A stretch of 64,000 nucleotides of DNA from an uncultured Lachnospiraceae bacterium (GTDB taxonomy: Bacteria > Bacillota > Clostridia > Lachnospirales > Lachnospiraceae). A program made the position numbers and the translations under genes. The notes beneath the pieces are model-generated. The model was not told the DNA's origin. It did no database searches and was given only the letters and a program-made list of their open reading frames with translations. Below are positions 35,448 through 42,809 of this stretch, in pieces (position 1 is the first letter of the stretch; every line of letters begins with the position of its first letter). The DNA lies in assembly GCA_910585605.1 (NCBI GenBank), contig CAJUFL010000005.1:1-64000 (forward strand), read 5' to 3'.

Positions 35448-36659
35448 ATGGCACAATTTAATTATAAGGCGGTTGATAAGAGTGGTAAGCCAAGGAAGGG
35501 TACCATTGATGCAGCAGACCATGATAAAGCATTGGAAAAACTGAAAAGCGAGGGACTATCTGTTACTGAGATTAAGGATGCCGGAGAGGGCAGCAAAGGA
35601 TTCAGTCTTGGCAAGAAGAAGGTTAAGAGCCGGGATTTGTCAATTCTTTGTAAGCAGATGGTAAGTATATTGAACGCAGGTGTAACTGTAATTACGGCAC
35701 TGGATATGCTTTCAGAACAGATGGATAACAAGACTCTTAAGAATGCGCTGATTGAAGCAAAGATATATGTGGAAAAGGGAGGAACTTTTTCAGATGCAAT
35801 GCGTTTGAATCCAGATATTTTTCCACCTATTATGATTAATATGACTTCTGCAGGTGAGGCTTCTGGTAGTATGGAGACGGCATTTGATCGATTATCTGTC
35901 CATTTTGAGAAGGATGATGCATTGAAGGGTAAGATTAAGGGTGCTTTGACTTATCCGATTATGGTTATGATCGTGGCAGTGCTCGTAGTTATCGTTGTTA
36001 TGATAGCGGTTATTCCAAATTTTGTAGATATGTTTGCGGATATGGGAACGCAGTTACCGCTTCCAACGCGGATTATGATGGCAGGTAGTGATTTTGTGTT
36101 ACATAAATGGTATATTCTGATTGCTATTGTTGCAGCTATTGTAATTGGAGTTAAAGTATTTGTAGCAACTCCGTATGGCGAGATGTTGTTTGCTAAGGCA
36201 GCAATTAATGCTCCGATTTTTAGTGATCTGGTTATAAAGTCCAATTCTGCCAGGTTTGCAAGAACCTTGAGTACGCTGATGGCGGCCGGTATTCCGATGC
36301 TGGATTCCATTGAACAGGTTGCTAAGATGATGGGGAATAAGATATTCCGCGATGGTCTGATGAATACCAAGGCTCAGGTGGCGAAAGGTCTTCCGCTTTC
36401 AAAACCTCTTAAGGATATGGAAGTTTTCCCTACCATGCTGGTACAGATGGTTAAGATTGGTGAAGAGACCGGTAATATTGAAGATATGATGGAAAAAGTA
36501 GCAGACCTTTATGACAGAGAGGTGGATTTAGCGACAGAATCTTTAACACAGGCTATGGAGCCTCTTACCATGGTGGTTATGGCTGGAATTGTAGGTATGA
36601 TTGTTGCTGCTGTATACGGTCCAATCCTCAGTATGTACGAAGGTATTGATAATATGTAA
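35448..36659 (+). CDS. pilC: Type IV pilus inner-membrane platform protein PilC
   Basis: PilC (GspF family) is the polytopic membrane protein that couples the ATPases to pilin insertion. It starts MAQFNYKAVDKSGKPRKGTI, typical of the family. Two cytoplasmic GspF helical domains repeat the pattern (SILCKQMVSILNAGV and ARTLSTLMAAGIPMLDSIEQ), with membrane segments near residues 163-190 and 220-245 and one at the C-terminus. The length of 403 residues is normal. GGAGGAG lies before the ATG. A repeat-rich spacer of about 300 bases follows before the pilin gene. Confidence 0.95.
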   Translation: MAQFNYKAVDKSGKPRKGTIDAADHDKALEKLKSEGLSVTEIKDAGEGSKGFSLGKKKVKSRDLSILCKQMVSILNAGVTVITALDMLSEQMDNKTLKNALIEAKIYVEKGGTFSDAMRLNPDIFPPIMINMTSAGEASGSMETAFDRLSVHFEKDDALKGKIKGALTYPIMVMIVAVLVVIVVMIAVIPNFVDMFADMGTQLPLPTRIMMAGSDFVLHKWYILIAIVAAIVIGVKVFVATPYGEMLFAKAAINAPIFSDLVIKSNSARFARTLSTLMAAGIPMLDSIEQVAKMMGNKIFRDGLMNTKAQVAKGLPLSKPLKDMEVFPTMLVQMVKIGEETGNIEDMMEKVADLYDREVDLATESLTQAMEPLTMVVMAGIVGMIVAAVYGPILSMYEGIDNM

Positions 36660-36675
36660 TAACTACGAGCAATGC

Positions 36676-36740
36676 GTCAAGGTATATCAAGATACCTGTG
36701 TCAAGCTTGCTTGTAAGCAGGTGTCTTGATATACCTTGAC
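36676..36740. repeat. 23-bp inverted repeat (large hairpin) after pilC
   Basis: The arm 36676-36698 (starting GTCAAGGTATATCAAG) pairs with 36718-36740 over 23 bases with a single G-T wobble; the 19-base loop contains CAAGCTTG. There is no T run, so it is not a standard terminator. It could be an RNA stability element between pilC and pilin, or the end of a small mobile element. Confidence 0.85.
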
Positions 36741-36747
36741 ATATGGC

Positions 36748-36853
36748 GACAGCCACAGCGAGCCGAAGGCGAGGTGGCATTGTGAGTAATAGAGAAAATC
36801 GCGATGCAAGACAGCCACAGCGAGCCGAAGGCGAGGTGGCATTGTGAGTAATA
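36748..36853. repeat. Two identical 44-bp direct repeats, REP-like
   Basis: 36748-36791 and 36810-36853 are identical and start 62 bases apart. Each contains a nested dyad: GCCAC pairs with GTGGC around GCC-GAA-GGC, so each copy could fold as a small hairpin. The GC-rich motif GCGAGCCGAAGGCGAG contrasts with AT-rich flanks. It resembles interspersed palindromic (REP-type) elements. Confidence 0.8.
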
Positions 36854-36870
36854 TATGTAGCAAGGTAAAT

Positions 36871-36890
36871 GCAATGTTATATAGCATTGC
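36871..36890. repeat. Small inverted repeat before the pilin gene
   Basis: GCAATG (36871-36876) pairs with CATTGC (36885-36890) around an 8-base loop. It is flanked by two copies of GCAAGGTA. It lies about 80 bases before the pilin start and is the third hairpin in this spacer. Confidence 0.55.
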
Positions 36891-36968
36891 AAGGTATTAT
36901 GGTTAAACCTGTTGTTGACCGCAACAGTTTTAATAAAAAATATTTTTATAAGTAAAGGAGAGATGATT

Positions 36969-37454
36969 ATGAAGAAGACAAACAAAGGTTTCTCAATGGT
37001 CGAGCTGATAATCGTTATTGCGATTATGGCTATTTTAGCAGGTGCTCTTGCACCAGCACTCATCAAGTACATCAACAAGTCCAGAATCTCTACAGATATC
37101 CAGACTGCTAACACGATTGCAACTGCAGTTCAGACTGCGTTGGCAAATGAAAGTGGTTATGATGCGGCTCCAGCTGCTGGATGGACAGCATTAACATGGG
37201 ATACTACCAATAACAATGCTTTCTGGGGACCTGTTACAAATGCAATTGGTGGTTCTTCTATGCCGGCACCTAAAGCTAAGAAATGTTTGCAGAATACTTC
37301 AATGGGTACAGCTTTTGAGATAGACGTAAATACTGCCAATAATTCGGTTAGAGTTCGTGAATCAGGTGGTAGCCATTTACTTTTCCCTACTGCTGACAAG
37401 TGTTTGACTGATGATTCTGGAAGTGCTTGTACTGCTTCAGCTTCAGGAACCTGA
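36969..37454 (+). CDS. pilA: Major type IV pilin (probable)
   Basis: A 161-residue type IVa-like prepilin. The leader MKKTNKG is cut before FSMVELIIVIAIMAIL, keeping Glu5 of the mature protein, and the rest of the first 30 residues is the hydrophobic assembly helix. The globular part is small, rich in Ala, Thr and Asn, and has three Cys (KKCLQN, DKCLTD and SACTAS), two of which could form the disulfide loop typical of pilins. ATG 36969 is placed 8 bases after AAAGGAG. It is the best candidate for the major subunit because it has the strongest signals, the smallest size and an isolating hairpin on each side. Confidence 0.88.
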   Translation: MKKTNKGFSMVELIIVIAIMAILAGALAPALIKYINKSRISTDIQTANTIATAVQTALANESGYDAAPAAGWTALTWDTTNNNAFWGPVTNAIGGSSMPAPKAKKCLQNTSMGTAFEIDVNTANNSVRVRESGGSHLLFPTADKCLTDDSGSACTASASGT

Positions 37455-37503
37455 TAGCTTGAAGTCAAATTTGTTATAAGATTTGCGTAATGCAACAATA
37501 TGA

Positions 37504-37538
37504 TTAACACATCCTCTCTAAAAGAGGGGATGTGTTAA
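37504..37538 (+). promoter_or_regulatory. 16-bp hairpin covering the prepilin peptidase start
   Basis: 37504-37519 pairs with 37523-37538 over 16 bases with one G-T wobble and an AAA loop. The 3' arm contains the ribosome binding site AGAGGGG (37523-37529), and its last base is the A of the pilD ATG. No T run follows, so readthrough is expected. The structure would stabilise the pilin mRNA end and hide the pilD start, lowering peptidase relative to pilin. Confidence 0.75.
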
Positions 37539-38386
37539 TGTTGAATAAGGAAAACAAGATAGAGATGAAAATGATGTTTGGGATTGGAACGGGTTTGATA
37601 ATAAGTGCAGTGTGTTGGATTGTGCTTCCTCTTTCTGCATTTATTAAAAAAATAGAGGATGACAGTGTGTGCCGGCAGTGCGGTTTGGGAAAGAAATGTA
37701 TTGCGATGCGGGAGACCAGACATGGGCAATCGAATTTTGTCAGTGACTGGATGCTGATATCCTATTTGACAGTAAGGAAAAACTGTTCCTGTGAGAAAAC
37801 ATATAGTCATTTTAATAAGCTTGCAATGGTTATATTAGGTTTTCTGGTTTATGTATTCCCTTTTTGGTCGAGAGGGATGGGACTTGATGGAGTGCTGATG
37901 GGTTTTTCGGCGGTTGCGTTGTTTTTCTTATCAGTTGTAGATTGGAATACACAGTATATTCCATTTGAGTGTAACATTTTTATTTTTATATGCGGACTGA
38001 TTCATTTATTTGCAGATTTTTCTAATTGGTTAGAATATTTAATTGGTCTTATTGCAGTCAGCGGTTTTTTATACATTGTGAATCTTGTTGCAACGCCGAT
38101 TCTTCAGAACCGGTATCAGGAAGAGATTGACAGTGTGATAGGGGACGGTGACATCAAATTAATGGCAGCAACTGGCTTACTTTTAGGCTGGAAACTTAAT
38201 TTTTTGGCATTAGGGATTGGGTGTATTGCAGGGTCAGTGATACATGTAGCCTTGATGAAGATTAAGGGAAGCAACAGGCAGTTTGCTTTCGGCCCGTATT
38301 TATCTTTGGGCATTTATATTACAATGATATGCGGAACACAGCTTGTGAGCTGGTATCTGGAAATTTTGGGTGTGATACCCTATTAA
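37538..38386 (+). CDS. pilD: Type IV prepilin peptidase
   Basis: An A24-family membrane aspartyl protease that cleaves prepilin leaders. The two catalytic Asp are recognisable: D135 in VVDWNTQYIP and D205 in GDGDIKLM (the GxGD-type motif). About seven membrane segments are present. The N-terminal cytoplasmic loop (about residues 40-90) is Cys-rich (CRQCGLGKKC and NCSC) but does not follow the usual two-CxxC spacing of the methylation domain, so whether it also N-methylates pilin is unclear. Start ATG 37538, or GTG 37532; both lie at the edge of the hairpin described separately. Product 282 residues. Confidence 0.88.
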   Translation: MLNKENKIEMKMMFGIGTGLIISAVCWIVLPLSAFIKKIEDDSVCRQCGLGKKCIAMRETRHGQSNFVSDWMLISYLTVRKNCSCEKTYSHFNKLAMVILGFLVYVFPFWSRGMGLDGVLMGFSAVALFFLSVVDWNTQYIPFECNIFIFICGLIHLFADFSNWLEYLIGLIAVSGFLYIVNLVATPILQNRYQEEIDSVIGDGDIKLMAATGLLLGWKLNFLALGIGCIAGSVIHVALMKIKGSNRQFAFGPYLSLGIYITMICGTQLVSWYLEILGVIPY

Positions 38387-38419
38387 AATAACTTCTGATT
38401 AGCGAGGGAGGCTACGGAT

Positions 38420-40063
38420 ATGGCAAAAAGTAATAAAGTCTTAACGATAGACATTACAAATGAAAGTATTACAATTATTGAAGTGACACCTTCAATAAAA
38501 AAACAGACAAATGTACATAATGCATTAATTTTTGAGACACCTGAGGATGCTTATGAGGACGGAAATATCAAAGAACCTGAAAAAATTGCATCAGCAATTC
38601 GGGAACAGTTGGATGCCAATGGCATTACCAATAAGAATGTGATATTCATTCTGACATCTACTAAGGTGGTAAACCGTGAAGTATTAATTCCGGAAGTGAA
38701 GGAGAATAAAATAAAGGGAATTGTGAGTGCGAATTCCTCAGAGTATTTCCCTGTTAATATAGAGGATTACGTTGTTTCTCATTCTATATTAGAACATGTG
38801 GTGAACGAAGATAAGACCAAACAGATAAAACTGATGGTAGTAGCGGCACCGATTGCGATGGTGAAAGGTTATTATGAATTGGGAAGCATGTTAGGCTTTA
38901 CTATACAGTCAATTGATTACATAGGTAATGCGATGCTTCAGTTGATTAAGACCCAGACCAGTTCTACAATGACGACAATGGTAATCCAGTTAGGTAGTGA
39001 ATCTACGATTTTAAATATTGTTAAAGGTGACACCCTTTTGTTACAGAGAACTGTACCATATGGAACGAATGCGGTAGTAACTGAGGTTATGGATGAAAAG
39101 GGAGTAGATGCCACAACAGCTATGACGATGTTACAGAATGAGCGTCTGATTACGGTTGATTTTGATGATAATGCAGCTACGGGAGCGTTTCGTTATCTGA
39201 TTAATAATATCGGTCGTGTGATTGATTATTATGTAACAAAGAATCCGGATAAACCGATAGATGATGTGTTTCTTATCGGTGACGGAGCTTTGATTCGTGG
39301 TATTGATGGTCTGTTTAAGATTCAGCTGAATATTCAGACAAAAGTTATGGATAGTCTCTATAACATCAAGTTTGATCCGAAAATTGATTTGAAAATTTAT
39401 AGTCCTGTTTATCTGATTACTCCGATTGGTGCTGCTTTTGCACCCATGGGATTTGTCCCTTCAGAGGCTAAGGTAAAGTCGGGTAGTAATGCAAATACCG
39501 TAAAGATTGGTATGGGTGTTTGTGCTGCTGGTATTGTGATTGCAGCAGTTGCGGCAGGGGTGACGATTGTTATGAAGAATAATGCGATATCAAAGCGTGA
39601 CAGCCTGAATAATCAGATTGCGGCGATTGCGGATATTGACCAGATTGTTCGGGATTATGATATGGCGAAGGCAAAATTATCAGATATTAAGAACATGTAT
39701 ACACAGACCAGAACCCTGAATGAGAATGTTTCCATGTTTTTTGAAGCATTAGAGGATAACCTGCCAAAGGACATTGCAATCAATACCTATAAGTCTAGCG
39801 ATGCAGGTGTTGAGATGAGTGGTATTACAAAGGATTATGATGCGATTGCGAAGTTTATCATTCAGCTAAAGAAAATTGAATGTGTGGAGAATGCATTTTT
39901 AGTTGACCTGAATGAAACAGAGCAGGAAGGTACCGGAGAGGGTGCCCAGGCAATCAAATATTATGAATTTAACATTACGGCAAATTTTGTATCAATGGTA
40001 GAGGATGATACAGAAGAGGAAGAGGCTGGTGATGCAGTACTTCCGGAAACCAGTGCAGAATAG
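38420..40063 (+). CDS. PilM-PilN fusion, pilus assembly platform protein
   Basis: Residues 1-340 resemble PilM, an actin-like (FtsA-fold) cytoplasmic protein: it starts VLTIDITNESITIIEV, and FLIGDGALIRGIDGL is the distal nucleotide-fold motif. A membrane segment lies at about 362-384 (CAAGIVIAAVAAGVTIVM). Residues 385-547 resemble the periplasmic part of PilN, with a coiled-coil stem and a ferredoxin-like fold. In most bacteria PilM and PilN are separate and PilM binds the short N-terminal tail of PilN. Here one 547-residue chain does both. GGGAGG lies 8 bases before ATG 38420. Confidence 0.82.
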   Translation: MAKSNKVLTIDITNESITIIEVTPSIKKQTNVHNALIFETPEDAYEDGNIKEPEKIASAIREQLDANGITNKNVIFILTSTKVVNREVLIPEVKENKIKGIVSANSSEYFPVNIEDYVVSHSILEHVVNEDKTKQIKLMVVAAPIAMVKGYYELGSMLGFTIQSIDYIGNAMLQLIKTQTSSTMTTMVIQLGSESTILNIVKGDTLLLQRTVPYGTNAVVTEVMDEKGVDATTAMTMLQNERLITVDFDDNAATGAFRYLINNIGRVIDYYVTKNPDKPIDDVFLIGDGALIRGIDGLFKIQLNIQTKVMDSLYNIKFDPKIDLKIYSPVYLITPIGAAFAPMGFVPSEAKVKSGSNANTVKIGMGVCAAGIVIAAVAAGVTIVMKNNAISKRDSLNNQIAAIADIDQIVRDYDMAKAKLSDIKNMYTQTRTLNENVSMFFEALEDNLPKDIAINTYKSSDAGVEMSGITKDYDAIAKFIIQLKKIECVENAFLVDLNETEQEGTGEGAQAIKYYEFNITANFVSMVEDDTEEEEAGDAVLPETSAE

Positions 40064-40074
40064 GAGGGGTTGTG

Positions 40075-41325
40075 ATGAAATTAGGAGATACAGAAAAAGC
40101 ATTATTATTGGGTCTGGTGGGCATAGCGGCTGTCGTTCTTGTGTTTATGTATGTAGCAAAGCCGAATTATGAACAGGTGCAGACGATTAACAGTGAGATT
40201 ATACAGTTAGAGAGCAGACTGGCAGAATTAAATCAGAAACAGGCAAACAGAGAACAGTATATTGCAGATACGGATCAGTTTAATGCAGATTTCGAAGAAG
40301 TATTAAATGCGTTTCCAGCAGATATGAATCAGGAAATTACTGTTATGTTCTTAGACGGAGTGAAGAAGAGCAATGATTTTTCACTGGATTCTTTGGAGAT
40401 GGGTCAGAAAGAGCAGTTTTATACTCTGGGTCAGGGTGGTGCTGACGCTTCTCTTGGCGGCACAGCAGCTGATACAGCTGGCACGACAGAGGCAGGAACG
40501 ACAGAGGCGGCAACAACAGAGGCAGCTTCTACTGAAAATGCAGCTTCCGGAGATGCTTTGACAGAGGAAGAGACTGTGGGAGATGATGCAGCTTTTAAGT
40601 GTTACCGTGCAATCTTTCCAATATCCTATTATGGCTCTTATTCGTCTTTGAAAGATGTGATCAACTATGTAGGAGGATATTCTGATAGAATGACCATTAA
40701 TTCTCTGGATGTTAAGTATGATAATGAAGGGGATTTATACAGTGGTGAATTGGAATTATACTGCTATTCGGTAGAAAGTTCAGAAAGACCGGAGCGTCAG
40801 CTTGATTTAAATGAAGTTGAGATTGGTGTTAATAATATCTTTAATACCGGAGTAGGAGGCAGTTCCGGTACAGACAAGGAGAGCGGTCTAAATAAATATG
40901 ATGAGAATGATGGTGCGGCAATTGAAAGCAGTTATGATTTCTATGCAATGTTAAATGCATCTACCAGTGATGTGTCTGCTAAGGTGGCAGGACAGAACGG
41001 TGCAGGAAAAGAAGCGAGTGTAATTTCCAATAGTGACAATGATGTATCAACTCTTACTTTTGATTTCTATGAGAAAGACGGTAAGAATTATTGTAAGTAT
41101 ACTTTGGATGATGTTTCTTATGAGGCTGAGGTGACTTCCAGTGAAGATGTCAAAGTTTTACTTCAGTCATCAGCAAGAAAGAATGATGATGATAAAGCCG
41201 GAATCCGTGTTACAATTCGCAATACGACAAAGCTTCCGGTTTATGTAAAAATAAGTGGAGATGACAGCGTATCCCCTCGTGTGGATATTGCAAGCCAGAC
41301 AGGTTCTGTCAAGGTATATAAGTAG
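40075..41325 (+). CDS. PilO-like pilus assembly protein
   Basis: A 416-residue protein with one membrane segment (about residues 10-28), then a coiled-coil (YEQVQTINSEIIQLESRLAE) as in PilO, the partner of PilN. A low-complexity Thr/Ala/Glu linker occupies about residues 122-155 (repeated AGTTEA-like units). A second domain of about 260 residues is unlike classical PilO, which is only about 200 residues long. ATG 40075 has AGGAGGGG five bases upstream. Position directly after PilM-PilN supports the call. Confidence 0.7.
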   Translation: MKLGDTEKALLLGLVGIAAVVLVFMYVAKPNYEQVQTINSEIIQLESRLAELNQKQANREQYIADTDQFNADFEEVLNAFPADMNQEITVMFLDGVKKSNDFSLDSLEMGQKEQFYTLGQGGADASLGGTAADTAGTTEAGTTEAATTEAASTENAASGDALTEEETVGDDAAFKCYRAIFPISYYGSYSSLKDVINYVGGYSDRMTINSLDVKYDNEGDLYSGELELYCYSVESSERPERQLDLNEVEIGVNNIFNTGVGGSSGTDKESGLNKYDENDGAAIESSYDFYAMLNASTSDVSAKVAGQNGAGKEASVISNSDNDVSTLTFDFYEKDGKNYCKYTLDDVSYEAEVTSSEDVKVLLQSSARKNDDDKAGIRVTIRNTTKLPVYVKISGDDSVSPRVDIASQTGSVKVYK

Positions 41326-41342
41326 ATTGGAGTGATTGTTCC

Positions 41343-42809
41343 ATGATAAAGAAAAAAAATACTGGTTTTAGTATGGTTGAAATTTTAATATCCCTTGCAA
41401 TTTTTATGATACTGATGCTGCCGATTGTTTCAGGGATTATATCATCCCTGAATATGACGACGAGTTCAAAAGAGTTACAGTACCGTAATGATTTTGCTGA
41501 GAATTTGATGGAGCATATTAAAGCGGTGCCGATCGATCAGGTTACGGATGAAGAGTATTATGTTGCAAATGGTACCTTGGCAGGAACCTTTGAATTTGGC
41601 GGTGGATTTGTAACGACTGTAGATCCAACTGATTTGACAGAAAGAAAAAGCTGTACAATGAAAGGTAAGACCACAATAGGGACAAAAAGTTCGACATATA
41701 ATTATCTGATTCAGGTTAACAATGATTATTATGTAGATAAGGGAGTAAATGATGCTGGTTTTATTGACCCAAATAATCTGGCATTAGGTATTGTGGAAGA
41801 TATCGATCATACTAAGGTGGCTTTATTTGATGGAACAATGCTGAATTATGATAAGATGGCGTCTGCGGCGTTCCGAACGAAAAAATTACAGGCACTCAAA
41901 GAGATTGATGAGGATCGTTATAACCAGCAGATGCAGGGTATAGGAGTGGATTTATTTTTAGCGGATACAGCATCCAGAATGATGACGGTGGAGGTGTCCG
42001 GTAATTCGCGAGATGGATATACCGTTCGGTGCGTTTTGGATTATATTGATCATGATCTTAATGGTATACTTGGTGATAATAACCATATTCAGTATGTTTC
42101 GGATGCACAAACATTTGACGGTAAGCTTCCTAATATTTATTTGATGTATAATCCTTGTGTTTATAATGGGGATTATTCATTGGATGATTATATTGCAATT
42201 GATACAAGTGGACTGGATGAATCTGAAGTCAATCTCTTTTTTGTAGAAACAGCCGCGACGTATTCACAGAATATTGTGAATTCTGGAACAGTAGATGATA
42301 AAGTAGGGAAGATACTTTACAATGATGTAAGAGCGAATTCCGTTGGCAGAGATAATGTAAATATTCATATGTTGGCAAAGACGAAGGAGAGTGGAGATAA
42401 TACTCTAGAGAGGATTCATGTATATCATAATATAGGTGATAATATTGATTCAGAGGGCAATCTTAAGTCTAATCAAAAATCTGCGGCACATAAGTTTTGG
42501 TACAAGGCGGATTCTGCAGTTACTGCTGATGAGAGAAGCGAGGGTGTGAGTGGAGCAATGGATGGCAGAGTGGGTACCTTTTTAAATTTAATTAATGATG
42601 GTGCTTCTGCCAGTGAAAGAATAGCGATTGCACCTCTGGTTTCAGGAGGAAGTAAGGATGCGACAGTTGGTTTGTTAAATCAGGCGACAGAAGAGAGCAG
42701 AGGGCTGTATCAGGTAAAGATATGGATGAAGCCGGATACAGAGGGGCCTATTGATACTTCGGTAGATCAGCCGATTCTTCAGGGAACGAAAGGAGGTAAT
42801 GAAACTTGA
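41343..42809 (+). CDS. Minor pilin-like protein (PilV/PulJ-type), large
   Basis: A 488-residue prepilin. The leader MIKKKNTG is followed by FSMVEILISLAIFMILMLPI, with Glu5 retained. The region after the helix is far larger than the about 150-200 residues of classical minor pilins and is not recognisable, apart from a generally beta-rich, Asp/Asn-rich composition. It is probably part of a tip or priming complex together with the next three pilin-like genes. The stop overlaps the next start (TTGATG). Confidence 0.75.
   Translation: MIKKKNTGFSMVEILISLAIFMILMLPIVSGIISSLNMTTSSKELQYRNDFAENLMEHIKAVPIDQVTDEEYYVANGTLAGTFEFGGGFVTTVDPTDLTERKSCTMKGKTTIGTKSSTYNYLIQVNNDYYVDKGVNDAGFIDPNNLALGIVEDIDHTKVALFDGTMLNYDKMASAAFRTKKLQALKEIDEDRYNQQMQGIGVDLFLADTASRMMTVEVSGNSRDGYTVRCVLDYIDHDLNGILGDNNHIQYVSDAQTFDGKLPNIYLMYNPCVYNGDYSLDDYIAIDTSGLDESEVNLFFVETAATYSQNIVNSGTVDDKVGKILYNDVRANSVGRDNVNIHMLAKTKESGDNTLERIHVYHNIGDNIDSEGNLKSNQKSAAHKFWYKADSAVTADERSEGVSGAMDGRVGTFLNLINDGASASERIAIAPLVSGGSKDATVGLLNQATEESRGLYQVKIWMKPDTEGPIDTSVDQPILQGTKGGNET

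Noticed and set aside
36748..36853. CRISPR array
   Set aside because: Only two repeat copies of 44 bp with one 19-base spacer and no cas genes. The repeat folds as a nested hairpin unlike CRISPR repeats.
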